DNA from: Oscillospiraceae bacterium
GTDB lineage: Bacteria; Bacillota; Clostridia; Oscillospirales; Ruminococcaceae
DNA length: 55,673 bases
Assembly: GCA_029067895.1 (NCBI GenBank)
Contig: JAIEDQ010000085.1
Location: 1 to 55,673 of the forward strand
Direction: 5' to 3'
Under the pieces are notes generated by a model, which was given only the letters and a program-made list of their open reading frames with translations, made no database searches and was not told the origin of the DNA. Made by a program: the position numbers and the translations under genes. Position 1 is the stretch's first letter. The number at the start of each line of letters is the position of its first letter. Shown piece by piece: positions 1 through 8,263 of this stretch.

Positions 1-283
1 GACGGTGTCTGACATTTATAGATACGAAAAAGAAGAATACGATCTTTTACACAGTCATCTTAATTGTAAACGTGATACTAGTCTTTAATATGTAGCACAC
101 GAAAATTATTGTTGCGTTAGACTATAGCCACACAACCCAAAATTTGTAAATTCGCTCAAGTAATTGTTTGGTTCTTGTGGTTCTAATTTGGTTCTATCGT
201 CTCGGAGAAATAGTATAATATGGAGAAAAAAGAGACTTCAAATGCAGTAATAACGACGTATTATAGCCGTAATTACGTAATTT
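1..283. other. AT-rich left flank, possibly the end of an integrated element
   Basis: No complete gene is visible here. Two plus-strand frames are open from the window edge, ending at 88 and near 95. The second ends in a hydrophobic stretch after three lysines, as a membrane protein tail might, but neither can be identified. A TATAAT-like box at 214-219 precedes a 26-codon frame, 220-300, whose last residues are I-E-W-E. The stretch is more AT-rich than the genes to its right, which would fit foreign DNA next to the guaA-like site at 284-300. The assignment is weak. Confidence 0.25.
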
Positions 284-348
284 GCATTGAGTGGGAATGA
301 CTTGACAGATCCCCGCAAACCTTGTTAAACAAAGGCTTTTGCGGGGAT
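284..348 (+). other. guaA 3'-end-like attachment site with adjoining terminator hairpin
   Basis: Bases 286-300 read ATT GAG TGG GAA TGA, encoding I-E-W-E-stop, the usual C-terminus of GMP synthetase GuaA. The preceding sequence is not guaA. A long hairpin follows at 309-348 with complementary ATCCCCGCAAA and TTTGCGGGGAT arms. On the minus strand this stretch reads on from a frame containing CAQFVLKKNHKSPQKP and ending around SHSHS, the kind of tail I associate with integrases whose genes run into guaA. The 3' end of guaA is a known target of genomic islands. I infer an att-site remnant; no integrase body is present. Confidence 0.4.
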
Positions 349-606
349 TTATGATTCTTTTTGAGTACAAATTGAGCACATAAATTCGTTGAAACCATTT
401 CCACAACGCCTTTTCTGCTGCAATTTCGGCTCGTATGGGACGATTAACAAACAACAGGTAAAAATGCTAAAGTTTTAAGCTTTTCTGTCGATAATATATA
501 TAAGATAAGCTGTATTGTTATGGGATAAGGTCGTAAATGATATGGAATGCTGAATGTCAATGCTGCGGATATTGATATGGGTATTGAATAACAGGAGGGC
601 ACGGAT

Positions 607-1551
607 ATGAGAGTAAACAACATAAATACCGATTCGCACGCAGTATGGAACAGCAGTACTGCGGCGGTCAAGACGGAGACAGCTGATTTTTCAAACGTAA
701 AAAAGATTGCAAACGCAGACAAATTTGTGCTGAATTTGCCGACTTCCGAAACAGTCTGCAAAAGAACAGAGTTTGTTACCGACGAGCGAATGGGCGAAGG
801 CTGCGCTTACTGCTATACCTATATGGAAAGAACGCTCACCTTTGAAAGCGAGAAATATGGGATTTCAACCATTTCATCCGGAAGCACGGGCGGGTATTTC
901 GTTATCAATCTTGATAAAAACGCACAGACATTCGGCAAGAGCGGTGCGGATATGAATAATATTGAACACGCCGTTGAGGAAACTTGGGAACGTAAGGACA
1001 GGGCATTGGAGCAGAGCACAATAAGCGGCAGTCTGTCGGGTGCGGTCACAGGAAATAATCAGACGGTCGGCGGCTCTCTTGGATTTGCGGCACAAATACA
1101 AACATACAAATATTTGAGTGCAAGCACAACCAAAGGAACGGTCGCTTATAAGAACGGCGGAGTGGGCAATTACCGCGAAATCGCAGTGTCAAGCCGGGAA
1201 ATATATAACAAATGCGCGGTATTTCTTGCGGAAGTCTTTGGAGAAAAAAGCTCCGATTTAGTCCTTAGCGACAGAGCTTTTAATGAGCTTTTCGGTGAAC
1301 TTAACGGCGACGAGAAAACATTTTCCGGGAACGCAGCGCAAAAATGTGAAAATCTCCAAAAGCAGCTTAGTATGCTCAAGGAGTTTATGGAAAAGAATTT
1401 AGCTTCCGTTCGGCAGAAAGATCCCGACTGCGGCAGCTTGAAAACTTTTGCGGATACTTACTTGAAGCTCGGAACGTATAAATATTCGGACATAACCTCG
1501 TTTGTGGAGAAAATGCTCACTTCGGAAAATGCTGCGGGAACGAAAAAATAA
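607..1551 (+). CDS. hypothetical protein, 314 residues
   Basis: An open frame with a good ribosome binding site (AGGAGGG at 592-598) and its own downstream terminator, so it is very probably expressed. I do not recognise the family. The N-terminus is polar and Ser/Thr-rich with no signal peptide or membrane segment. Residues roughly 90-190 are Gly/Ser/Asn-rich. The C-terminal half is charged and probably helical, with a run near 255-275 that could form a short coiled coil. It stands alone: AT-rich flank on the left and the convergent rnf operon on the right. Its position beside the guaA-like site leaves open that it belongs to a mobile element. No function is assigned. Confidence 0.7.
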   Translation: MRVNNINTDSHAVWNSSTAAVKTETADFSNVKKIANADKFVLNLPTSETVCKRTEFVTDERMGEGCAYCYTYMERTLTFESEKYGISTISSGSTGGYFVINLDKNAQTFGKSGADMNNIEHAVEETWERKDRALEQSTISGSLSGAVTGNNQTVGGSLGFAAQIQTYKYLSASTTKGTVAYKNGGVGNYREIAVSSREIYNKCAVFLAEVFGEKSSDLVLSDRAFNELFGELNGDEKTFSGNAAQKCENLQKQLSMLKEFMEKNLASVRQKDPDCGSLKTFADTYLKLGTYKYSDITSFVEKMLTSENAAGTKK

Positions 1552-1603
1552 ATCGGCAGATGCAGAATTAAAATTGAATGAAAACGCAATGCTTTATAAA
1601 ATT

Positions 1604-1643
1604 AATCCCTGACTGTTTTGGGTAAATCGGTCAGGGATTTTTA
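1604..1643 (+). terminator. Rho-independent terminator after the 607-1551 gene
   Basis: AATCCCTGAC pairs with GTCAGGGATT across a short loop and is followed by TTTTAA, about 50 bases past the stop codon. Confidence 0.8.
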
Positions 1644-1710
1644 ATTTGCTGCAAACATCTTTTTGAAGCTTTTATATCAGAAAAATATCGCAGACTTGTG
1701 CCGATATGAC

Positions 1711-1757
1711 GAGAAAAACTGCGCCGACAGGACTGGTCAGACCGTCCCATCGGCGCA
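1711..1757 (-). terminator. Terminator of the rnf operon
   Basis: On the minus strand GCGCCGA pairs with TCGGCGC across a roughly 20-base loop, followed by AGTTTTTCTC. It lies about 20 bases past the rnfB stop codon. Confidence 0.7.
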
Positions 1758-1775
1758 AAATATTGAAGTTAAAAT

Positions 1776-2588
1776 CTATTTGACCGTCTCGTAAACTCCG
1801 TCGCACTTGCGTATCGCCTTTGTGGGACACGCATCTGCGCAGGCTCCGCAGGCGGTGCATTTGGAATAGTCGATGCGGGCAAGATTGTTCTCCACATGAA
1901 CAGCGTCGTGTTCGCACTTTTTCTCGCACAGCTTGCAGCCGATACAGCCGCTTTTGCACACACTGCGCACGATCTTTCCGATATCCGTGGAGGAGCAGCA
2001 GACGTCGATCTTCTTGTCGATGTCGCGAAGCACTATAAGCTTGTCGGGACACGCCTTTGTGCAAAGTCCGCAGCCGATACATTTTGATTTATCCACGCGT
2101 GCAAGACCGTCCCGCACGATTATGGCGTTCTGAGGACAGACCCTTGCGCAGTCCCCGAAGCCGAGACAGCCGTGCGTGCAGACCTCCGAGCCGTTGTAGA
2201 AACGGTTCGCCGCCTTACAGGACTGTACTCCGTTAAAAACGAATTTGCTTTCGGTAGCGTTGCAGTCGCCGTTGCACAGCACCACAGCAACCTGCGGAGT
2301 AACGGTCATTTCTTCGATACCCATGATCTCGGAAATTTTCTTTGAGCATTCCGAACCGCCCGGCTTGCACATATTTGTGGGTACGCCGTTTTTAACGATA
2401 GCGGCGGCGTAGTCCGCACAGCCCGAAAATCCGCATGAGCCGCAGTTTACCTGCGGAAGTATTTCGTTGACTGCTTCGACCCTCTCGTCGGTTTTCACCT
2501 CGAAGATCTTCGAGCAGACGGTCAGCAGAACTCCCGCCGCCAGACCGATAGCTCCGAAAACAAGCATGGGCAGAATATATGTTGACAT
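1776..2588 (-). CDS. rnfB: Rnf complex subunit RnfB (Fe-S electron-entry subunit)
   Basis: RnfB passes electrons from reduced ferredoxin into the membrane Rnf complex, which couples ferredoxin:NAD+ oxidoreduction to ion pumping. The protein opens with one membrane anchor (about residues 5-27). The RnfB-type four-cysteine cluster domain follows, with CGSCGFSGC near 48-56 and its fourth cysteine about 16 residues on. The C-terminal half has four ferredoxin-type cysteine groups, including CIGCGLCTKACP, CIGCKLCEKKC and CTACGACADACP. About 270 residues is normal for clostridial RnfB and longer than the E. coli form. It is last in the operon, 100 bases after rnfA. The start is preceded by AAGGGTG. 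Confidence 0.95.
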   Translation of the reverse strand: MSTYILPMLVFGAIGLAAGVLLTVCSKIFEVKTDERVEAVNEILPQVNCGSCGFSGCADYAAAIVKNGVPTNMCKPGGSECSKKISEIMGIEEMTVTPQVAVVLCNGDCNATESKFVFNGVQSCKAANRFYNGSEVCTHGCLGFGDCARVCPQNAIIVRDGLARVDKSKCIGCGLCTKACPDKLIVLRDIDKKIDVCCSSTDIGKIVRSVCKSGCIGCKLCEKKCEHDAVHVENNLARIDYSKCTACGACADACPTKAIRKCDGVYETVK

Positions 2589-2615
2589 TTTTTAATCACC
2601 CTTTGCAATTTATTT

Positions 2616-2685
2616 GTAGGGACGGTTCCTGTATCCGTCCCGATAAAAATATGTCATGCGGACGGATACGTGACCCGCCCCTGCA
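2616..2685. repeat. 70-bp palindromic repeat-like element between rnfA and rnfB
   Basis: The left arm GTATCCGTCCCG (2631-2642) matches the right arm GCGGACGGATAC, and the outer arms GTAGGGACGG and CCCGCCCCTGC also pair, giving a long imperfect hairpin that fills almost the whole rnfA-rnfB gap. The GTAGGG...CCCTGC ends and the size resemble small palindromic intergenic repeats found in Ruminococcaceae genomes. I found no second copy in this window, so the repeat status is inferred. Confidence 0.55.
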
Positions 2686-2688
2686 ATA

Positions 2689-3267
2689 TCAACCGAACAT
2701 TCCCGAAAATCCCATAAAGCTTACCGATACTATGGAAGCGGCAATAAGCGTTGCGGGAACTCCCTTAAAGGTCTCGGGAACGTCCGCGGCATTTACGCGG
2801 GAACGCACTCCGCTGAATATAAGCAGGGCAAGCGTGAAGCCAAGTCCCGCTCCGAGTGAGTTTACAACGGACTGAACAAGGTTGTAGGTGTTGTCGATAT
2901 TAAGAATGGTAACGCCCAGCACCGCGCAGTTGGTGGTGATAAGGGGCAGGAAAACTCCCAGCGCGCTGTACAGTGAGGGAACTTTCTTTTTGAGTATCAT
3001 TTCCACAAGCTGAACGAACAGCGCGATTATAAGAATAAACGCGATGGTTTTAAGGTACTCCAGTCCCATGGGGACGAGTATGAACATATAGATCGGATAT
3101 GTACAAAGCGTCGCGCAGACCATTACAAAGGTAACGGCAGCTCCCATGCCAGCCGCGCTGTCAAGCTTTTTGGATACTCCCAAAAACGGACAGATACCCA
3201 TAAATTTGGACAGTACAAAGTTGTCTACAAAGATGGCGCTTAAAAGAATTACAAGCAAGCTTTTCAT
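2689..3267 (-). CDS. rnfA: Rnf complex subunit RnfA
   Basis: An integral membrane subunit of the ferredoxin:NAD+ oxidoreductase. At 192 residues it has the usual RnfA length, with about six membrane helices. The family signature is near the N-terminus: VDNFVLSKFMGICPFLGVS (about residues 14-32), with the cysteine that in characterised Rnf/Nqr complexes helps bind an intramembrane iron-sulfur centre, and a matching TTNCAVLGV near residue 110. Its start overlaps the rnfE stop by four bases (ATGA), so translation is probably coupled. RnfA and RnfE are homologous and pack as an inverted pair. Confidence 0.96.
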   Translation of the reverse strand: MKSLLVILLSAIFVDNFVLSKFMGICPFLGVSKKLDSAAGMGAAVTFVMVCATLCTYPIYMFILVPMGLEYLKTIAFILIIALFVQLVEMILKKKVPSLYSALGVFLPLITTNCAVLGVTILNIDNTYNLVQSVVNSLGAGLGFTLALLIFSGVRSRVNAADVPETFKGVPATLIAASIVSVSFMGFSGMFG

Positions 3268-3956
3268 TGTGCGGCAGCCTCCTTTTTATCGGAATTTCCC
3301 TTGTTAAAGGTGGGACAGCTTGCCGCGTTCGGACAGTTGGCGCATCCAATTTCCTGCGGCGGCTTTTTCTTTGTGAGCTTGTTTACCATTGCGATTACCA
3401 TACCCAGCGTAAAGAAGCCTCCCGCGGGCATTATGAACATTGTCATGGTTACGGGCAGATGCAGGTCAAATCCCATCCACTGACCCGTACCGATAATTTC
3501 GCGGATAGAACCCATTGTGAACAGGGAAAGGGTAAAGCCAAGTCCCATGCCCAGACCGTCCAGTATGGAGCGGAAAACGCCGTTCTTTGAAGCAAACGCC
3601 TCGGCGCGTCCAAGAATGATACAGTTTACGGTGATGAGGGACAGGAACAGTCCCAGACTGTTATAGAGAGCGGGGATATAGCCTTTTAAAATAAATTCGA
3701 TGAGCGTAACAAAGCTTGCGATAACCACGATAAAGCAGGGCAGACGCACGGCTTTGGGTATAACATTTTTCAGCAGGGAAATTACCGCGTTGGAGCATAC
3801 CAGTACAAATGTGGTTGCAAGACCCATTCCTATGCCGTTTGAAGCCATGGTCGTTACCGCCAGCGTGGGACACATTCCCAGCAGGGTGACAAGGGTGGGG
3901 TTTTCTTTCAGGATACCCTTTGTCAGCTCGTAAAAGCTGCTTTTCTTTTCAGCCAT
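3264..3956 (-). CDS. rnfE: Rnf complex subunit RnfE
   Basis: A membrane subunit homologous to RnfA, 230 residues with about six helices. LLGMCPTLAVTT (about residues 25-36) and the VNCIILGRAEAFAS segment near 108-121 are the paired cysteine motifs of the family. The gene is abutted by rnfG upstream (shared base 3956) and overlaps rnfA downstream. Unusually, it carries a hydrophilic C-terminal tail of about 35 residues with GCANCPNAASC, a C-x2-C-x5-C arrangement, and then a lysine-rich end. The tail lies after the last helix and could bind metal or a cluster; that is inference. Confidence 0.95.
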   Translation of the reverse strand: MAEKKSSFYELTKGILKENPTLVTLLGMCPTLAVTTMASNGIGMGLATTFVLVCSNAVISLLKNVIPKAVRLPCFIVVIASFVTLIEFILKGYIPALYNSLGLFLSLITVNCIILGRAEAFASKNGVFRSILDGLGMGLGFTLSLFTMGSIREIIGTGQWMGFDLHLPVTMTMFIMPAGGFFTLGMVIAMVNKLTKKKPPQEIGCANCPNAASCPTFNKGNSDKKEAAAQ

Positions 3957-4675
3957 TACTCGTCAGCTCCTTTCGTTTCTTCGGGAATTGTGAGGGAGAC
4001 AGGATTTTCCTTGTGTCCGAGCGTAGGAGCAAAATATGCGTCCATGCCCATGTTCTCGTATGCGGCAAGGGCAGTCCTTACGGCAGTGTACATTCCGTTT
4101 GAGGAATAGGTCGCGCCTGTTACCGCGTCAAGGGTAAAGCCGCTTGCGGAACCTCCGCTTAACTGTTTGTCGGCTTCAAGGGACTTTATTTCAGCTTTAG
4201 TGCCCCATACCGCTTTCGCCTTTACGGGAGCGGCTTCCTCGGTAACGGTGTCGGAGTACCGAACGCCCCTGAACTGTGCGAGAAAATCGGGGTTCTGCAC
4301 CTTTGTACCAAGACCCGGGGTCTCGCCGATGGTCATTATGGAAACTCCGCTGACTGCGCCGTTTGGTGAAACGCCTACCAGAACGTGAAGTCCGCCTGTG
4401 GAGTAGCCGTCCGTCGTGATCTCAAAGGCGGCGTTTTCTCCGTCCCACAGCACCGAGGTAACGCCCTCGTAGGTCAGTACAGTTCCGTCGTCGTTTTTCA
4501 GCATTTCAAAGCCGTCCGCAGAGCCGTAAAGCTCGGTAAGTCCCGCGGTAAGCTTGTCGGTGATAACGCCCGTTGTGTCGGTGTAGGTAGCCTCATATGC
4601 CGCAACCAAAAGTCCGCAGGCGATAAGGCATATCAAGGTCAGCACAAGAGGCGGCTTTATCTTTTCATTAAACAT
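3956..4675 (-). CDS. rnfG: Rnf complex subunit RnfG (covalent-FMN subunit)
   Basis: A single-helix anchored flavoprotein that relays electrons on the outer face of the membrane. The anchor is residues 10-27. The C-terminal FMN-binding domain contains TGATYSS; Thr189 corresponds to the threonine that carries phosphodiester-linked FMN in the RnfG/NqrC family, attached by the ApbE flavin transferase (not in this window). The length of 239 residues is slightly above the usual 200-215. The gene lies 18 bases after rnfD and directly before rnfE. Confidence 0.95.
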   Translation of the reverse strand: MFNEKIKPPLVLTLICLIACGLLVAAYEATYTDTTGVITDKLTAGLTELYGSADGFEMLKNDDGTVLTYEGVTSVLWDGENAAFEITTDGYSTGGLHVLVGVSPNGAVSGVSIMTIGETPGLGTKVQNPDFLAQFRGVRYSDTVTEEAAPVKAKAVWGTKAEIKSLEADKQLSGGSASGFTLDAVTGATYSSNGMYTAVRTALAAYENMGMDAYFAPTLGHKENPVSLTIPEETKGADE

Positions 4676-4693
4676 ATCGGATTCTCCTTTCCG

Positions 4694-5677
4694 TCAGCTT
4701 TTCGCCTTGACAGGCTTCTTCGCTCCAAACGGAGACGCTTTTGTCAGCTTGTCGATATAGGGCGTAAGCAGATTCATAAGCAGTATGGAGAATGAAACTC
4801 CCTCGGGGTAGCTTCCGAAGCTTCGGATTATAAAGGTTATCAAGCCGCAGCCAATACCGAAAACGATCTTGCCCTTTGTTGTGAGGGGAGTTGTCGCATA
4901 GTCGGTAGCCATAAAGAACGCGCCCATGAGAAGTCCGCCGGCAAGCACGCCGTAGACGGTCTCGACTGTGCTGCCCGTATAGAGCAGTGTCAGCAGCGCA
5001 AACGAGCCTATGAAAGCGACAGGAGTTGCGGGAGAAATCACCTTTGTAACGATAAGGAAAAGTCCGCCGAGAATAAGCAGTGCGGCGCAGGTCTCGCCGA
5101 TACAGCCTCCCGTTTCGCCCCAGAACATTTCCGAGAGCGTAAAGGGAGCCATCTTATAGGCTGCTCCGTTTTCGGTGTAGGTAAACCATTCCGCCACAAG
5201 GGGAGTTGCGCTTGTTTCCGCGTCCACCGCGTCGCTGTACCAGTAAGGCTTTACCCAGTTCGACATATAGGGCGTAAAGGAAAGCATAAGCACTATTCTT
5301 GCGGCTATTGCAGGGTTCGCGAAGTTCTGACCGATACCGCCGAAAAGCTGCTTAGCGATCACGATAGCAACAAAGCTTCCGATGACCGCAACATAAAACG
5401 GAACGGTTGCGGGCAGGTTCATGCCGAGAAGAAGCCCCGTGACCACCGCGGAAAGGTCGCCCACGGTCTGCTCCTTTTTCATAATGATACGGCACAGAGC
5501 CTCGAATATAATGCAGGCTGCGATACATACCGCAAGCACGGCTGCCGCTCTCGGTCCGAAGAAAACGCAGCCCGCCATTGCCGCGGGGAAAAGCGCGATT
5601 ATCACCAGCAGCATTATTCTTGAGGTTGACATATCCTCCGCTCGGTGCGGAGACGGCGATACAAATAATCCTTTCAA
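4694..5677 (-). CDS. rnfD: Rnf complex subunit RnfD
   Basis: A multi-spanning membrane subunit (327 residues, about nine helices) related to NqrB, and a main part of the ion path. The N-terminal VSPSPHRAEDMSTSRIM is the classic RnfD opening. SATPL at about residues 156-160 holds the threonine expected to carry covalent FMN (Thr158). The start is a TTG codon at 5677, supported by the family N-terminus and by AAGGA eleven bases upstream. It is separated from rnfC by about 170 bases of hairpins, the largest gap in the operon. Confidence 0.95.
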   Translation of the reverse strand: MKGLFVSPSPHRAEDMSTSRIMLLVIIALFPAAMAGCVFFGPRAAAVLAVCIAACIIFEALCRIIMKKEQTVGDLSAVVTGLLLGMNLPATVPFYVAVIGSFVAIVIAKQLFGGIGQNFANPAIAARIVLMLSFTPYMSNWVKPYWYSDAVDAETSATPLVAEWFTYTENGAAYKMAPFTLSEMFWGETGGCIGETCAALLILGGLFLIVTKVISPATPVAFIGSFALLTLLYTGSTVETVYGVLAGGLLMGAFFMATDYATTPLTTKGKIVFGIGCGLITFIIRSFGSYPEGVSFSILLMNLLTPYIDKLTKASPFGAKKPVKAKS

Positions 5678-5707
5678 ATCAAATCAAGTCCTTTGTCAGA
5701 AATTAGT

Positions 5708-5847
5708 GTACGAAAAATATAAATGTCAATTATACGATTTTCGTACCCGCCCCCTTGAGGGGGCATTGCAAATTTAAAAATTTTAATATAGTCACTTTAG
5801 GGTGTGACCCTCTTGCACTGCGTGCAAGTGCCGCGGGGACTCCCCGC
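5708..5847. repeat. Five consecutive hairpins between rnfC and rnfD
   Basis: Five inverted repeats follow each other in 140 bases: GTACGAAAA/TTTTCGTAC (5708-5746), GCCCCC-TTGA-GGGGGC (5749-5764), AGGGT-GTG-ACCCT (5799-5811), CTTGCAC-TGC-GTGCAAG (5812-5828) and GCGGGGA-C-TCCCCGC (5833-5847), the last ending at the rnfC stop codon. None has a strong T run on the minus strand, so they are not ordinary terminators. They may act in mRNA processing or stability, in partial termination, or be remnants of small palindromic elements. Confidence 0.7.
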
Positions 5848-7130
5848 TATTTACGAGGTATCATTGCCTTTGCAAGCTGATTTATTTCGGCAAGAGGACG
5901 GTGTGCGGGACAAGCGTATGAACAGCAGCCGCAGTTCATGCACAGCATTACTTTCAGACGCTTCAGCTCCTCAACGTCCTCGGCTTTGTAAGCGTTCTCT
6001 ATCATTACCGGCATAAGGTTCAGCGGACAGGTGCGCACGCATCTTCCGCAGCGTATGCAGGCTGTTGTCTTGGGGGACTCGCCGTCTCTGAACGCAAGTA
6101 TGGCGTTGTTGTTTTTCAGTACGGGCTGGTCGGTGTCGTAAAGGCAAATTCCCATCATGGGACCGCCGTACAGGACTTTTTTCGCGTCCTCCGCGCCGCA
6201 GTATTCAAGAAGCTCCGAGACACGCGTTCCGATAAGGACGAAGTAGTTTCCCGCATTTTTTGTGACCGCGTCGCCGTCTATCGTGAGCCGTCTTTGAGTA
6301 AGCGGCATACCGTCCCGCGTGTAGCGGTAGATGTGCGCCGCCGTGGAAACGTTCATTACCATAACGCCCTGATTTGAGGGAAGCTCTCCCTCGGCGACGA
6401 TACGTCCCGTAGCGGAGTAGACGATGACCTTTTCCGCTCCCTGCGGATATGAGGACGGCAGGGTCACTATCTGAATGGATTTCAGATTTTCGGTTTTCTT
6501 TTTCATCAGTGCGATGGCTTCGGGCTTGTTGTCCTCAATACAAAGTTTACAAATAGGAATACCCAAATACTTCTGTACCAAAAGTATACCCTCAATAACG
6601 TCCGCAGGGGACTCCATCATCTCACGGAAATCGCTTGTTATGTATGGCTCGCACTCGGCCGCATTGATGACAAGCGTATCCACGGGAGTTTTTACCGCGT
6701 CGTAGTTAAGCTTTATGTGGGTGGGGAAGCCTGCTCCTCCCAGACCCGTAAGACCGCTTTCCCTTATCGCCGCGATAAAGGACTGCTTATCGGTTATTTC
6801 GGGGGGCTTTATGTCGGGACAGACCGTCTGCAAGCCGTCCGATTCGATAACGGCAGCCTTACAGACCGCTCCGCTTGCGAGCAGGAAATCTATAACGTCC
6901 GACACTGTACCCGAAACGGGAGAATGTATCGGCGCGGACATAAACGCGTCTGTGTCGCCTATTTTCTGACCGACCGTTACCGCGTCTCCCTTTTTGACGA
7001 GACATTCGCAGGGCGCGCCCATGTGCTGAGACATAGGAATCACCACGCTTTTCGGCAGAGGGAAATCGACTGTCTCGCAGTTTTTCGTACCCTTATTATG
7101 GCTCAGGTGTACGCCGTTGAGCTTGTTCAT
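5847..7130 (-). CDS. rnfC: Rnf complex subunit RnfC (NADH/FMN-binding subunit)
   Basis: The peripheral, cytoplasmic-side subunit that exchanges electrons with NAD(H). It is first in the operon, behind a consensus promoter, with AGGAGG before the start. The N-terminal region is the barrel-sandwich domain (about 30-95). The middle has the NADH/flavin-binding fold with GLTGLGGAGFPTHIKL near residues 130-145, as in complex I NuoF. The C-terminus has two 4Fe-4S motifs, CIRCGRCVRTCP and CMNCGCCSYACP. The length of 427 residues matches clostridial RnfC and lacks the long alanine/lysine tail of the E. coli protein. Confidence 0.96.
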   Translation of the reverse strand: MNKLNGVHLSHNKGTKNCETVDFPLPKSVVIPMSQHMGAPCECLVKKGDAVTVGQKIGDTDAFMSAPIHSPVSGTVSDVIDFLLASGAVCKAAVIESDGLQTVCPDIKPPEITDKQSFIAAIRESGLTGLGGAGFPTHIKLNYDAVKTPVDTLVINAAECEPYITSDFREMMESPADVIEGILLVQKYLGIPICKLCIEDNKPEAIALMKKKTENLKSIQIVTLPSSYPQGAEKVIVYSATGRIVAEGELPSNQGVMVMNVSTAAHIYRYTRDGMPLTQRRLTIDGDAVTKNAGNYFVLIGTRVSELLEYCGAEDAKKVLYGGPMMGICLYDTDQPVLKNNNAILAFRDGESPKTTACIRCGRCVRTCPLNLMPVMIENAYKAEDVEELKRLKVMLCMNCGCCSYACPAHRPLAEINQLAKAMIPRK

Positions 7131-7227
7131 TTATTATCCTCCTTGTATAATTTATGTAAAATTAAACGAATTGTTGTGCTAACGGCACGGAACAAACCGC
7201 ATTTCAGATAAAAAAATCTCAAATTAC

Positions 7228-7256
7228 AGTATATCACATTATGACCGATTTGTCAA
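7228..7256 (-). promoter_or_regulatory. Promoter of the rnf operon
   Basis: On the minus strand TTGACA (7256-7251) and TATACT (7233-7228) are separated by exactly 17 bases, about 100 bases before the rnfC start. Confidence 0.8.
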
Positions 7257-7338
7257 AAGTAAAATATAGTATTCATGTAAATTAATTTTGGACAGTAAAT
7301 TTTGATTTTGCGCACCATGCAGCAAACCTCAGACGGCA

Positions 7339-7379
7339 AAGCCGCCGGCATCAGCTGAACCAGCTTTTGTCGGCGGCTT
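7339..7379. repeat. GC-rich inverted repeat after the patatin gene
   Basis: AAGCCGCCG and CGGCGGCTT pair perfectly, with a smaller AGCT-GAACC-AGCT hairpin inside. It lies between the patatin stop and the rnf promoter. There is no clear T run, so a terminator role is possible but unproven. The rest of 7131-7417 holds only the rnf promoter. Confidence 0.5.
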
Positions 7380-7417
7380 CGCTGCCTGAGTATGTGCTAA
7401 AGTCCGGTTTATCCACG

Positions 7418-8263
7418 TCAATGTGCGGCGGACATAAACGCCCGTATCTCCTCGGCGCGGCTCTTGCCCATTTCGTAGCCCTCCTGCCACACGGCGCGGA
7501 GAGTTTTCTCGTCCTTTTCAAAGCTGTTCAGCTTGTGGGACGGACGGAATATCAGCGCCTTTCCGCGGCGTTCAAGCTCGTTGCAGAACTCGATCTGCTT
7601 ATTGTAAAGCTTGTGCCGTGTCAGCAGAAGCATTTCCATGCTTGGATATTTGTGCCTGATAAGCTGGCTCATGGCAACGTTTCCCTTGCCGCACTTCTTG
7701 ACGAAGCCCTCGGGCTGGGTAAGTATTATCACCACACGCGAGCAGCCGTCCTTGAGAGCCTGCTTTACGCAAATCGGTGACGCAAGTCCGCCGTCAAAGT
7801 AGGGCTTGCCGTCCAGTTCTATTGCGGGAAAATATCCCGGAATAGCGCAGGTCGCCCGCAGGAAATCGAAATTCTCGCTGTCCTCTAAAGCGTTTTTAAA
7901 CTCGGCTTTTCCCGTTTCCGCGTTGGTAACGCCAACCAGACAAGTACCCGTGTAGCGTTTGAATTCCTCATAGTCAAATGGTACAAGCTCGCGGGGAATG
8001 TCTCCGAAAACAAAGTCCAGACCGAACATACTGCGGCACTTTCTGTAGTTGCCCATGCCTAAATAGCGCTTGTCGTTGCGGTATTTTTCCAGTATCTCGA
8101 TGTTCCTGCCAAACTGCTTTGACACATAGGACGCTCCGTTGGAAATTCCCGCCGAAACTCCCACGATATAGGGAAACTCTATCCCCTCCTCGATAAAGGC
8201 GTCCATGACGCCAGCCGAAAATATTCCGCGGAAGGTTCCGCCCTCTAAAACAAGTCCTGTCAA
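7418..8263 (-). CDS. Patatin-like phospholipase (YjjU-type)
   Basis: A cytoplasmic serine lipid acyl-hydrolase of the patatin family. Counting from the chosen start, the oxyanion loop is GGTFRG (residues 8-13), the nucleophile elbow GVSAG has Ser37, and the catalytic Asp157 lies in FDGG. I chose the TTG at 8261-8263: AAGGA lies nine bases upstream and the resulting N-terminus MTGLVLEGG matches family starts. An ATG three codons earlier sits against the same AAGGA, and the longest frame (TTG at 8303-8305) has no ribosome binding site. The substrate is unknown. The gene is divergent from the C39-like peptidase gene. Confidence 0.88.
   Translation of the reverse strand: MTGLVLEGGTFRGIFSAGVMDAFIEEGIEFPYIVGVSAGISNGASYVSKQFGRNIEILEKYRNDKRYLGMGNYRKCRSMFGLDFVFGDIPRELVPFDYEEFKRYTGTCLVGVTNAETGKAEFKNALEDSENFDFLRATCAIPGYFPAIELDGKPYFDGGLASPICVKQALKDGCSRVVIILTQPEGFVKKCGKGNVAMSQLIRHKYPSMEMLLLTRHKLYNKQIEFCNELERRGKALIFRPSHKLNSFEKDEKTLRAVWQEGYEMGKSRAEEIRAFMSAAH

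Noticed and set aside
194-454. Minus-strand frame of 86 codons at the left edge
   Set aside because: No start signal; it overlaps the att-like site and hairpin. The integrase-like residues are in a different frame with no body, so no gene is called.
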